A DNA stretch of 64,000 nucleotides, taken from contig NC_087084.1 of NCBI RefSeq assembly GCF_026151205.1, positions 1,588,312 to 1,652,311 of the forward strand, given 5' to 3'. The position numbers were made by a program, and so were the translations under genes. Within the stretch, counting starts at the first letter, position 1. Every line of letters begins with the position of its first letter. This stretch comes from Bolinopsis microptera (lineage: Eukaryota; Ctenophora; Tentaculata; Lobata; Bolinopsidae). The notes under the pieces were generated by a model. The model did no database searches. It saw only the letters and a program-made list of their open reading frames with translations, and was not told the origin of the DNA. Below, in pieces: positions 22,885-33,378 of this stretch.

Positions 22885-23740
22885 GGTAAGCTAAACCTAC
22901 GGAACAATTTTTTAGAATTTTACCGTGTATGCCATCTGGTCCCTGGGCTTTATTTGAATTAATATTTGAAAGAAGCTTACGAACATCCCGATGATCGAAG
23001 TCAATATCAAAATCAACATCATTGACATAGGAGATGTCAGTGTCATAAAGTGAAGGATCCGAAAACTGGTTATAAAAGAAAGAATTGAAAAGTTCAGCTT
23101 GATCTTTGGGTTTGAACCGAAGCTGTCCAGAATAACTAACACAATTAGGAATACGGCAGGAGTTAGATTTATACTTAACATGTGACCAAAACTTCTAAGT
23201 TATAAGCGCTGGATCATCACTATTGAAAAGATTATCTCTTATTTTGGCTGATGAGAGCCTCTTAAAATCTTTACGGCTAGTAACAAACTTTAACTCATCA
23301 GAAATAGAACCAGAAGTTTTAAATTTAGCTCTGAGTCTATCTTTTTTACGGCATGAAGAAAAAAGTTCACTATCGAACCACGGGGGTTGGAACTCTGATT
23401 TAATAGTTACTTTAGGAATATGTATATCAACTAAATTCATAATGCAGTCTTTAACTAACTTCCAAGACGAATCAGGATCTAGGCATTCTAGGACTTGCCA
23501 ATTAATCGAGCATAATTCACGATTAATCATGTCCCAGTTTGCTTTCTTAAAATTATAGATTTTACGTTTAGGAGTTTTCTTACGGGAAAAGGAGCTTTTA
23601 ATTGAAAAAGTGACAGGAAAATGATCAGATTTGCACACGGAATGAGGATCACAGACATTCAAGTTATCAATTGTGTTATCATAATTACTGAGAAGAATGT
23701 CTAATGTATTACCACTTTTATGGGTGGGTGATGTGATCAA
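22885..23740 (-). pseudogene. Endonuclease C-terminus and RT linker of the non-LTR element
   Basis: SPTHKSGNTLDILLSN and SDHFPVTFSI are the conserved C-terminal endonuclease blocks. The frame meets one stop (TAG) just past DPALIT near 23195, then continues as KFWSHVK into the linker before RT. Upstream the same frame continues to about 24000 with YVIGDFNLPHTDW, the catalytic GDFN block. Confidence 0.85.
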
Positions 23741-23952
23741 ATGGGAGAGAGAAAGATCACTGAAAGAATCTATGAAGGATTGCTCAATAGGTACGGTACT
23801 GGATGAAGATAGCCAGTCTGTATGGGGGAGATTAAAATCACCAATAACATAGATTTTAGGGGGATTCTTTTTGGAAACTAGCTTGCGAATATAACTAACT
23901 ATGACATCATGATTAGGTAATCCAAGAGTTCCTACTCTATAACAAGTACAGA

Positions 23953-24912
23953 TTACAATACTCTCTTTGTTAGGAAAAGCAATTTTAATCCAAGCATTTC
24001 TGCACCTAGGCTAACTGGTAGTCGGGTTGTAGTGGCGTCGAGATCAGACCGAACAGCCAAAAGAACACCACCTCCATTTTCCCTAAACTTTTGAGGGTTA
24101 TTAGGATCTTGAGGATGAGTCTTTCTCGTGCGGTCATTGCGGAAGATTTCATATTGAGAAGAAGGAAAGATTTCGTTGCTAGAAATAGACTTTTTGAGCC
24201 AAGTCTCATTTAGGGCAATTATGTCAGGCTGCTCTATGTTAGCAAAGGATTGAAGTTCGGAAATCTTATTACCATAAAGAAGGGGATGGGAGGAGCTTAG
24301 GTTACTGAAAGGAATAAGACCTTGGACATTTTGGTAGAGTACAGATAGGGAGTTGGGACCTGGATTAAGCATAGAAGGATTAACAAGAGTTATCAAAAGA
24401 AAGTTAAGAGAGAAAACCCAAAGAATGAATAAAGAGACTAGACGCCTGAGGCGGCTGGAATACTTGACTCTATTCATCTTACCAGGGAGAAGAACATTTC
24501 TTATAAACCATGAGGAGATAATTACAAAGAAAAGTTTGATGTGGGAGCAAGCAAGAAATGGTATAAGATAACGTGGGCTGTCAAGGAGTAGAGAGGAATG
24601 AATATTAGAATCTAGGGGGAATACGGTGTTCATGGATCTAGTCGTGGAGAGAAGAATTGGGAGAAAGTAAGTCATGATGAGAGAATAGAAGAGAAACATA
24701 TGATTATGATAATTGTACTTGATGTGTGGGGTGTATGGAGACTTAAATGTGTAAATTTTGTTAGGTATAAACGTGTTGATATGTATATGTGTATTTCTTG
24801 ACTGTGTACGAGGCCTTTTGCATGCAAAAAGACCTATTCTAAGTCTAAACGATTCATTGTCTAACATATGGGAAAATGGGCAGTGACCGAATGTACCTGA
24901 AATAGGAGGCAT
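23953..24912 (-). pseudogene. Endonuclease N-terminus of ORF2
   Basis: Contains LNPGPNSLSVLYQNVQGL, the typical start of a CR1-like endonuclease, and IIALNETWLKK with the catalytic E. It ends at a frameshift near 24000. The stretch before NPGP is hydrophobic and does not match a functional 2A consensus beyond NPGP itself. Confidence 0.8.
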
Positions 24913-25009
24913 AAAATTGAGAAAAAGATTAAATCAGAGATTTGTTTGAGTTTTAATTTTAGGCGCAACGTCTTAATCAAAATATTAAATGAAAGAAAAG
25001 ATCAAAGAT

Positions 25010-25480
25010 TTAGATTCCCAGAAGATTATTTACAACCCTGTCAAAACTGTGTTGGTTTACAACAAACTTAAGCCAAGTGGACAGTAAACCTACTCCTCTC
25101 ATGTTGAGATGAAGCCAATCATGGTATAGAAGTTCATTACATGATCTAAAGTCTCGAGTTAAAAAGTCTGAGAAACAGTCTAAGAACACGCAATTATTAT
25201 TTAGGCATAAGTCTTTAAGTAGATTATTAAAATCTAGAACATTCTTTGCTATGTAGGAATATAAACACTTAATAGGAAGACAACATTGGATAATTATAAT
25301 TGCAGCGGGAAATAACTGCTTAGTGGTGTCAATTAAGTCATTAAGATACTTCCTAAGGAACTGAACCCCATACTTAGAATGTTTTATGTCATTTGTACCA
25401 ACACTCAATATAATTTTTTCAATATCGTCAGCTTCTGCAGCTGCATGAGTTTTATGAAAATGCTGAATGTTTTCAGTTAG
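25010..25480 (-). pseudogene. SGNH/GDSL-like esterase ORF1 remnant
   Basis: ILSVGTNDIK (block III, GxND) and the C-terminal HDWLHLNMRG (catalytic Asp/His region, DxLH) identify an SGNH-hydrolase-like ORF1, as found in CR1/L2-clade elements. The N-terminal catalytic-Ser block is missing because the element is 5'-truncated. Confidence 0.75.
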
Positions 25481-25505
25481 TACACTTCTAAAGATAAATT
25501 AGGTT

Positions 25506-27000
25506 AACGATCAAAAAATGTATACATGAATGTATACATAATGTACACATAATGTACATAATGTATACATAATGTACATAATTTATACATGGCTAAATTT
25601 AAATTGTCAATCTATCATACCAGGTGAATTCTGCTAGTACATCGACGAGTTTAGATACCATAGATGGTGGTATAATCTTTACTGAAGTTTTTCTCCTTCT
25701 CAGGTTAGAACCTCTTTCGAGAGTTCACATTTGAATGGTCCTCTCTCATTATTATAATATCTTAAGATATCTTGCACCATATTCCTCTTTAAAAGTATCA
25801 TCTAAAGTTCAACAATCGGTCCTGGACCTATTGAAAAATTCAACAGAATGAAAGCATGGCAGTACATGTAGGTTATTAATTTGATGATCTTCAGTTCTGA
25901 TTCTATGACAGCACGCTCAAAAGATGATTTAGTTTCACAACATGGTGCTTGTGATTATTCCGTCCGAGTCCAGAATTCAGTTCAAGTATCCCTTAGAAAG
26001 AAATTCTCGTTGATCGGTTAGTGTTGTTATAATCTTTATGGAACAAGCTCTTTTTATACTGGAAGAAAAGGGCGTCTAATTTCCCCATTCTTAGTAAGAT
26101 TTTTTGTGGGCCTGGAAATTCAAACCTAAATTTTGACAAAATTATGTTCCACGTCGCCGAATGCCGCCACGCCGGGCCATTTTGGGCACGCCGCCGCCGC
26201 TTGGCGAAAAATGAACCGGCGTGCATCACTGCTACCGGAAACTACCGAGTATCAATCTATTTTCCGGTGTGGACACAATAAGAAAGTGCTTACAGTCCGA
26301 CTATAAACTGCTTAACTGCAGTGTTCATTCCCAATCTCAAGTATCGACCAATTTTCCGCTCTGCGAGCAGCAGTCACTGGTTGGTATGTTGTGCGAACAT
26401 TGCTGAATAATCTTCTGCTGGACAGAGTTCCGTTGAAAATATTTATATTGAATTTAAAATGGCTCTTCCTGATCCAGTCTTCCTGATCCAGTCTGTGACG
26501 CGTTAGTCAATGCGTCACATAATTATTTTCAACAACACTTAAAAGTCGTGCTTTTATTAATGATCTAGATACTAAAATATCAGCATAATTCAATAATTCA
26601 ATAAATGTTCCAATCATTCTAAAATAACATAGCATTATAATCAATATTTTGATTCAGATGCATAAATTTTCCGTTATGTAGATGATATGTTTTAATTGTC
26701 TTTTTTGTTGTTGTTTGTTTTCTTTTTTTTTGTTTTAAATACATAGTATATTCATACTTTTTTGGGTTTATTACATAATAACGATACTAGTGTCTAGTAA
26801 TATCTTATTCGATATCAACCTTGCGATCTATGATTTTTCAATTAGTTATAAAACAAATTTTGTGGAATTTGTATGATAGCATAAATAAGTTATTACCTAA
26901 ACCACTCATAATTTAACATTATTATCATCACTTTACTAATTATAGATAAGTTTGTAAAGATAAGTGATAGAAGCGATATCATATCAATATCAGCGTATAA
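25506..27000. other. AT-rich intergenic DNA
   Basis: A TGTATACATAATGTACATAATG simple repeat lies at 25518-25592. A GC-richer patch is at 26150-26225. No exon was recognised. Confidence 0.4.
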
Positions 27001-27014
27001 TGTACTTAAATATA

Positions 27015-27095
27015 CTTAATATTCTTAATGTACCTGATGTACTTAGTGTACTTAGTGTACTTAGTGTACTTAATGTACTTAAATGTACTTTATAG
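27015..27095. repeat. TGTACTTAG 9-bp minisatellite
   Basis: About seven imperfect units (TGTACTTAGTGTACTTAATG). It lies beyond the 3' end of the receptor gene. Confidence 0.8.
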
Positions 27096-27254
27096 AATTG
27101 AAAAGAAATTCGATTCCTTGAACATATTGTCAGTATAAGTGTATAATGAATTGATATAACAATCCACACTTCCATCCAAATTTACAAAAGCTAATTTTCA
27201 CGTTGACAACGTAGTCCTGTTAAACTGACTCCCCTTAATAATTGTATCCCATGT

Positions 27255-27260
27255 TTTATT
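27255..27260 (-). terminator. Candidate poly(A) signal of the receptor gene
   Basis: AATAAA on the minus strand, about 140 bp after the stop at 27399. Confidence 0.4.
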
Positions 27261-27398
27261 TGCCTATTCTTTCATCGCTCATCTGCTTTTGCTGCATATT
27301 ATTTAAGTCGATCATTTCTGGCGTTATCATCTAACTTGATCGTTTTTAGTCTGCTTTGTCTCTCAAAATGCCGTCATAAGCTCCCTTGTTTGTCGCAG

Positions 27399-30300
27399 CT
27401 AATCATTTCTTTGTTTGTCTCGTACTTCAGTCGTCTCTGCTGTGCCTGGAACTTCTCCGTCTTGTACTGCCACACAATTCATCTCAATGGTCTCAACTGG
27501 TGATGATCGTTGTAATCTTAGCCTTAACTCTCGGTAAATTCTTGAACCAGTGATAAGGGTTCCGAGTCTTTGGATAGGTAAGCTTATAAGGTTTGTTACA
27601 GTGTCATCATAGATAAGTGGGTTTATGACTGAGTTTATCGGTAGAATAATCATTGAAAACAGGCCATACCAGGGTGTTGCATCTAGAACTTCAAGGGAAT
27701 GTAGTACACAGATCACTATGAAGGGCACCCAGCAAAGGAAATCTGTAGTGATAATGATGGCGATTCTTAAGTTCATTTTCCTATTGCGTTGTGAAATCTG
27801 TTGGTTCCCTCCTGACTGTGTCAAACTTTTAGAAGATTTGCGAGATATGATGCCAATGACCAAGTATGAGGCTGTAATGAAAAAGAAGCACACAAAGTTC
27901 AGGGCAAGAATTGCCCATACCAAGTGCCTCTGTGGATCATTTTCTTTGACAAAATATTTGAAGAGGCAAACACCATCGTTTCCATAGAAATCTATCTTTT
28001 GGATGTTTTTCGTGTAGTCTTCATAACCATTATCGTGAGAATACATCTCGGACATCATTTTGTTGATCATACGCCAGCTTAGTGTTGTTTCCTTCATTCT
28101 ACCAAAGTATCCTTGAAAGACGGCAAATAGTGTCTGCTTGTTCATTGTTCCAATAAATACCTTTATCTCTTCTGCATACTTGACTCCATTGACAAAGAAA
28201 TCCTCGAATATGGAAATAATTGGGATTACAGCAATGACAATGGACGCCAACGTCATCATTAAAACACCTCCTGCAACTTGGAGTGATTTTAACAATGTAA
28301 CTTCTCCCGGAATTCTCATGGAGTTGTGTATTCCGTAAATTCGGGTGAGGCTCAATGCACACATAGCAAAAAGCGAGACTTGAGATCCTATGGTGCTAAG
28401 AACTCCAATAGTTGAACATTGGATGCTGGTAATCCATCCGATCTGTTGGGCACAATATTCTTCCTTGAAGATTACACCATCATAAATTGATATGACCAAT
28501 AAGTAGATACCAACTAAAAGGTCTCCAAAAGATATCATCATGATAAGGGACTTATTAAACAGAGCTACGGTAGTTCTACAGTTCTTTAAGGTTCCAGTAT
28601 TTTTGGACATGATGATAAAATTTGCCAGGACGGCTAGAAATCCTATAACCCACGATGACCATTTGAGAGCATTCCCTTCTAAAATTTGTCTTGAGCACTG
28701 GTCATTGCATTCGTCTGTCAAATCCAGGCAGTCAAATGATCCGTCACATTTCTTTGTCACCGGTATGTAGCTACCGTTACATTTGAAGTTATTTGTGCAG
28801 CTGTCCTCATCCGAACCATCCCCGCAATCATCGATGAGATTGCATACTTGCGAGTAATCAATGCAAGTTATATTATTGTCACAGACAAAATATCTGTTCG
28901 TATAAATATTTCCATATGATTTTGTAACAAATGTTAGGAATTTGTTATTGGCTATCGTCCCTATTCGTTTATGATGTTGTCCTGGGCACGCCTCATATCT
29001 AGGAATATTTCTCAGTGGACAGGAAGAGTTGATACACTTTTCTGCACAACTTGTGTACAAATATTGTTCTCCAAACATGTGGTCACAATTTTGAGTAACA
29101 TTTGGCATTATAACAGTTGTATTGGTTCCTCCGTAAACGTTTTCATTTGAAAATATAAACGTGCTAATCGTGAAGCAATGATTTTTGAAGTTTTTAGTGT
29201 TTTTTATCCCCTTTATGCAATATGATAAATGCTTTACCAGGCTTTTGCCAGTTGATAAAACAGTTGTGGACAGTTTCGGTTGTTTGCGGGACTCAGAGCA
29301 GATCTTATTTTCATTTCCACATGTTTCAACTCCATTGCATAGTTTACTAAATTCCACATATCCAGGGTCACCCGATGGACAAAGGTACACATTTTGACAT
29401 GTATCGTTGCTGATAACATATCTTAATGATTTGGTGCTCCCACAAGTAGGCCAAATGTCATCTTCGTCGATTCCATTCAAACAGTCCTTAACACCGTCTC
29501 TTAACCAAGCTAGAGGTATTGGGAGTTCCCCATTCTGGCCGACACGTCTTTCACACTTTACCAGTGTCATGGTGATGCAGATATAATCAGTTTCATCACT
29601 TGTATCAATGCAGTCTGGTTGACCATCGCACATTAAGTGTTTGTGAACAGTACACTGACTAGAGGTTTGTATGCACTGGTTCTCAAAGTTATCGTCACAT
29701 ATTGCCTTTTTACCAAAGCAGATCATATATTTTGATACAGAGGACAAGTATCCGTTAACAAGACACCTTACCCCTACTCTGGCGGGATCTGAACAATTTG
29801 TTTGATATGAAGCATAATCATTGCAGTGTTTGTTGTAATGGGCTACCACTGTACATCTTGTAAAGTTGTGTACAGGTACTGTAAGTTTAGTCCAGGAATG
29901 TTCACAAGTGTACTGTGTTTCATTAGTAACGGTACAGTTAGCTTCGTCCACTCCGTTAACACAGTCCTTATATCCATTACATATATCAACTGGTAGTATG
30001 TAGTTTACTATTCCTGGTCTATACTTACTGTCACAATACATACCGTAACTGTATCCGTTACAAGTAGCCTCGCCCTCACAGTAGTTCTCATCACATTTAT
30101 CATTACAGATTAGATTAGACGCTATCTTTTCCCCACTCGGCATAGTTATCATTTCGCTGCATCCCTCCTCATCTAATTCTGTATTAGCACAGTCATGTTC
30201 TCCATTACACATACTACGACTAAATTCTAATGAGTTGTATAAGTCGCCCCTAATACTACACAGAAATCCTCCACAAAGAAGGTTGCCATTTGTTACAGTG

Positions 30301-30757
30301 ATCCCGTAATCACCACAAGCCTGATAGAAGTGTGGATCATCTGAACATAAAGCAAGGAACATTTCTCCTTTCCTGTCCATCCGATAATACTCCTCTGTGT
30401 TGTGACACTTGTAACCTTCCGGACATACTTGTCTCAAGAATCCTCTGTCTTCTTGAAAACTGCACGTATTTTCTGCAAATTGTTTTTATGAGCAATGTGC
30501 TAAGCTTTTTATTCATTTACTTAAAACGTTAAAACAAAATTTACTTTCTTTAAACTGATATAGGTCGATTTTAATTTTTACACGTGATGATATAACTACT
30601 CAACTATATATAAGTAATAATTACCTTCGGACCATGACCAAGGATCTGTCATTGAGCTTGTGGTAGGATAAATCGATGTCGTGTGGTGACTCTGTGATGG
30701 CGAGGCTGTATCTGATTTACCAAGTTTCAACAGGATCAGTAATATTGCAAGTTTCAT
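27399..30757 (-). CDS. Rhodopsin-class 7TM receptor with LDL-receptor class A ectodomain (GRL101/relaxin-receptor-like)
   Basis: Two exons: 30757-30625 (ATG, signal peptide MKLAILLILLKLG, Ser/Thr-rich stretch, donor GAAG|GTAATT) and 30472-27399 (acceptor TTTGCAG). Phase 1 joins them cleanly, giving about 1068 aa. The ectodomain of about 600 residues is cysteine-rich with roughly eight LDLa-like modules; clear CDGxxDCxDxSDE-type ends are HKHLMCDGQPDCIDTSDE, VCNLIDDCGDGSDEDSC and CDGSFDCLDLTDE, and many N-x-S/T sites. No leucine-rich repeats are seen. Seven membrane spans follow (about 645-1010). LTRIYG stands at the DRY position, a conserved Cys pair is plausible in TM3 and loop 2, and NPLIYD closes TM7. 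The tail is short. It likely senses a peptide or protein ligand through G proteins; ligand unknown. A decayed copy of exon 1 lies at 32394-32433. Confidence 0.9.
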
Positions 30758-31156
30758 AGCTGCATAGATAATATGTTAATTAAGATGGGATTTAAAGGTG
30801 ATTGTAAATTTGTTCAAACACCGTTTATGGCCACAACCGTTTATGGCTACTATACCGCCTCAAGTACACACAAAGCAAGAGAATATACGAGCACAAACTT
30901 AGACAGATAGGATCACTCATCACCCCCAGTATTTCCAAACACTTACACACCTCAACACAACAAACATTTGGCTCCAGACCGCCGCCGCCTAAAAGTAACA
31001 CGGTGCACATCCGTGCCTCTCACCTTACGACACCCTCACAACCTTTGACATACCAGCTCCCACATTCCATTTACCTCTCCTCATCATCGACCCCAAAGAA
31101 AGACACTACAGACAAACTCTCCGGACAGACTCTTTCCACCGGAGAAAGCGACGTAC
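30758..31156. other. 5' flank of the receptor gene
   Basis: No exon seen. The core promoter is not identifiable with confidence. Confidence 0.3.
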
Positions 31157-31164
31157 TCACGTAT

Positions 31165-31313
31165 CAGAGACAAAAGAAAATCGTAGCATGTACGGAATCG
31201 CGATTTTTCCCATTATTTGCGACAAATTTTATGTATAGTTTAATGTATAGTCTGTTAAAAATTGCAGTATCGCGATTTTTGGCCAAAATAATCTCGAAAT
31301 CCTTTTGTCCCTG
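31165..31313. mobile_element. hAT-type MITE, 149 bp
   Basis: Ends CAGAGACAAAAG / CCTTTTGTCCCTG, flanked by the perfect 8-bp duplication TCACGTAT (31157-31164 and 31314-31321). The interior (ATCGCGATTTTT blocks) matches the second copy at 39239-39384 in opposite orientation. Confidence 0.9.
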
Positions 31314-31379
31314 TCACGTATACTCTCTTTTGGCCTGAAATTCGTCCTGACACCCACATCAGATCCCACCCTTGAACTA

Positions 31380-32393
31380 ACTCCCCTTAGTTAAAATGTC
31401 ACCAAACAGCTTGGTGAAGGTCGAAAGCCTCCGCCACCTATCAGGTTGCCTCTGTATTATCCAAATTTGACAAACGACGACCCATGACAATTTGACTCCC
31501 CAACAACGTAAAGCTCTCAAATCATTAAAATTTAAAATCTAAGAAATCTGAATTGAAATTTCTTCCTGCCATGATAAGGGAAACTCCACTGTGGTGTTAA
31601 CCCACGAACAATACATAAATAAAGTTAATTATCACTTGACCTCAGGTAGTTACACCCTTTTAAACATAAACCGCACACAATCTGTCACCTCCAAACTGTA
31701 TAAACTTATAAAGCACTCGAGAAACTCCACAACGACAAGAAGATCACGACAGACCACCTCAAAAAGATGCGGAAGCTCCACCCTAGATGGCCGGACAAAC
31801 TAAGATCCATAAACCTGGCGCACCCATCCGTCCCGTAGTTAGCTTTTACAACATTCCCTTACAAGCGCTCCACAAAGTCTTTGCTACATTCCTCAAACCC
31901 CTATGCCTCAAAGACTCCTCAGACTTCAAACACCGTCTCGACTTATTTCTAAATCTTGCTTACTCATATTACACCTCCCTAGATGTGCAATCCCTCTACA
32001 TCTCCTGTGACTTGCGCCTGGCCCTTAAAATAGTCATCTCGTCTTACGAACAGAATCCTACTCTCCTTCCCTCCAACCTTACCACCACCACAATAAGATC
32101 CCCCATCAACTTTTGCCTCGAAAACTCCTACCTCCAATTTAATGGCTCCCAATACGAAGGTGGCACCATGTGACCATGGGTTCCCCTTTATCGTTGCAAT
32201 ACGCCTTGCCTAAATAGAGTCCTTAGCCCTCTCCTCATGTCCTGACCCCCTAATATCTACTCCCACTTCGTTGACGAAGACCTCGGATCCTTCAGAGACA
32301 GACAACACGCAGAATCCTTCCTCACCTTCCTCAACTTCCTCACCGAAGACCTCAAATTCACACAAGAACACGAAAAAGAAGAATCTCTGGGCT
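31380..32393 (+). pseudogene. Penelope-like retroelement RT remnant
   Basis: Plus-strand fragments in shifting frames: LTPQQRKALKSLK, STVVLTHEQYINKVNYHL (normally preceded by a DKG-type motif), TKIHKPGAPIRPVVSF (the hallmark KIHKP block), SLDVQSLY (D block), LENSYLQFNGSQYE followed by a frameshifted GSPLS block near 32175, a HFVDEDLGSFR block (in place of Y(V)DD) and LKFTQEHEKEESL. The order is that of a Penelope-like RT. No GIY-YIG endonuclease was found downstream; the remnant stops where the receptor exon-1 copy begins. Confidence 0.8.
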
Positions 32394-32433
32394 GCCAAGT
32401 TTCAACAGAATAATTAATATTGCAAGTTTTATA
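32394..32433 (-). pseudogene. Decayed copy of the receptor's signal-peptide exon
   Basis: On the minus strand it encodes KLAILIILLKLG, nearly the receptor signal peptide (KLAILLILLKLG at 30757), but the ATG has become ATA. It abuts the Penelope-like remnant, which probably destroyed a tandem receptor paralogue. Confidence 0.75.
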
Positions 32434-33378
32434 TAGTGACCACAGATTTAATGACAGATGAAACCGTCCTCAATGGCCGGTGCTTGATTCTTTGACTGAA
32501 GATATTTCGACCTACGAGTGGCATTTGGATTTCTCTCTGATGAACAAAAGCAAACGAACTGGTACATTAAGTGAGCCCGGGAAGATAGTAGGAGTGTGGA
32601 ATGGGAGAGCCTTGCTCACAAGATTTGCCTAATCGCTATTGTTCTATTTCGCTCCAATTCCTTGTAGCCCCTCTTTACTCGTTTACCCATTGTTTTATGA
32701 ACGATTAAGTGATTAAAGGGGAAGCAGAAACATTGCGTGTGTGTTAAGGTGTGTGCCATAGGTAACTTACTAGTTGAGACGGCACTCGGCAATTCATGTA
32801 ACTTAATGTTGAACTCAAAGCCATGAAAGGTTACTATTGTTATGTGATGCAGATTGCAGGGTGTAAGCAATGGCGAAACGACCGCCCCCACTAAAAAACT
32901 TTTAAAAGATTTTACAAACGTATTCTTTAAAAATCAGGATATTAGAACAATTAAAGGGGAGAGGGGCGGCAAAATTTAGCGAGTGGGCGGCCCACAGGGA
33001 CGTTTCGTCACTGAGTATAAGGATTACACTGTTTATCCACTAAGAGCAACCCAAAAAGCTTGAACTTGAAGGCAATGTACTATGAAAATGCTATCCTGAC
33101 TATGGTCACCTTTTATTTGGAGATGGTAACACTTCATTTTTCCTAAACGTTTATAAACGCTTAGGAAAAATGAAGTGTTCCATAAAGATAATCTGAAAGT
33201 TCATTAAGTAATATGAATTTCTTGATTTTTATGTGAAATTAAGCCTTTTCTCTTGAAATTGAAAATATTTATTTATCTTTTTTTAAATATTTTTAGGTGC
33301 TATGAAAGAGACATTGTCAATATATTTCTGTGAAACGTTGAAACATTTTAATTAACCTCCCGATATTTATCCTATTAG
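32434..33378. other. Intergenic, with one hairpin
   Basis: No exon recognised. A 52-nt inverted repeat lies at 33128-33179. The first exons of the plus-strand Ig/CCP gene should lie here or further upstream but were not identified. Confidence 0.35.
33128..33179. repeat. 52-nt hairpin (26-bp arms, one mismatch)
   Basis: AACACTTCATTTTTCCTAA and its complement enclose CGTTTATAAACG. Perfect except for one A/C pair. Confidence 0.9.

Larger units (their letters stand above)
20760..25505 (-). mobile_element. CR1/L2-type non-LTR retrotransposon, 5'-truncated and inactivated
   Basis: Read on the minus strand: an SGNH-type ORF1 remnant (25408-25010), an apurinic endonuclease (24912-23195), RT (about 23190-20795) and an ATT-rich 3' end near 20760-20775. 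Breaks: a frameshift near 24000, an amber codon at 23203-23205 region between endonuclease and RT linker, and a 596-bp DNA-transposon insertion at 22282-22877. Otherwise the frame is continuous through the linker (SNINSNKAQGPDGIHGKI) into RT, so decay is modest. The 5' end stops near 25505 beside a GTATACAT-type repeat. Confidence 0.85.

Noticed and set aside
22912-23181. 89-aa hydrophobic minus frame
   Set aside because: Out-of-frame shadow of the RT linker, which reads SNINSNKAQGPDG in the correct frame.
24300-24360. NPGP motif as a 2A self-cleaving peptide
   Set aside because: Residues before NPGP do not fit the 2A consensus; NPGP/HPGP is common at the start of CR1-type endonucleases.
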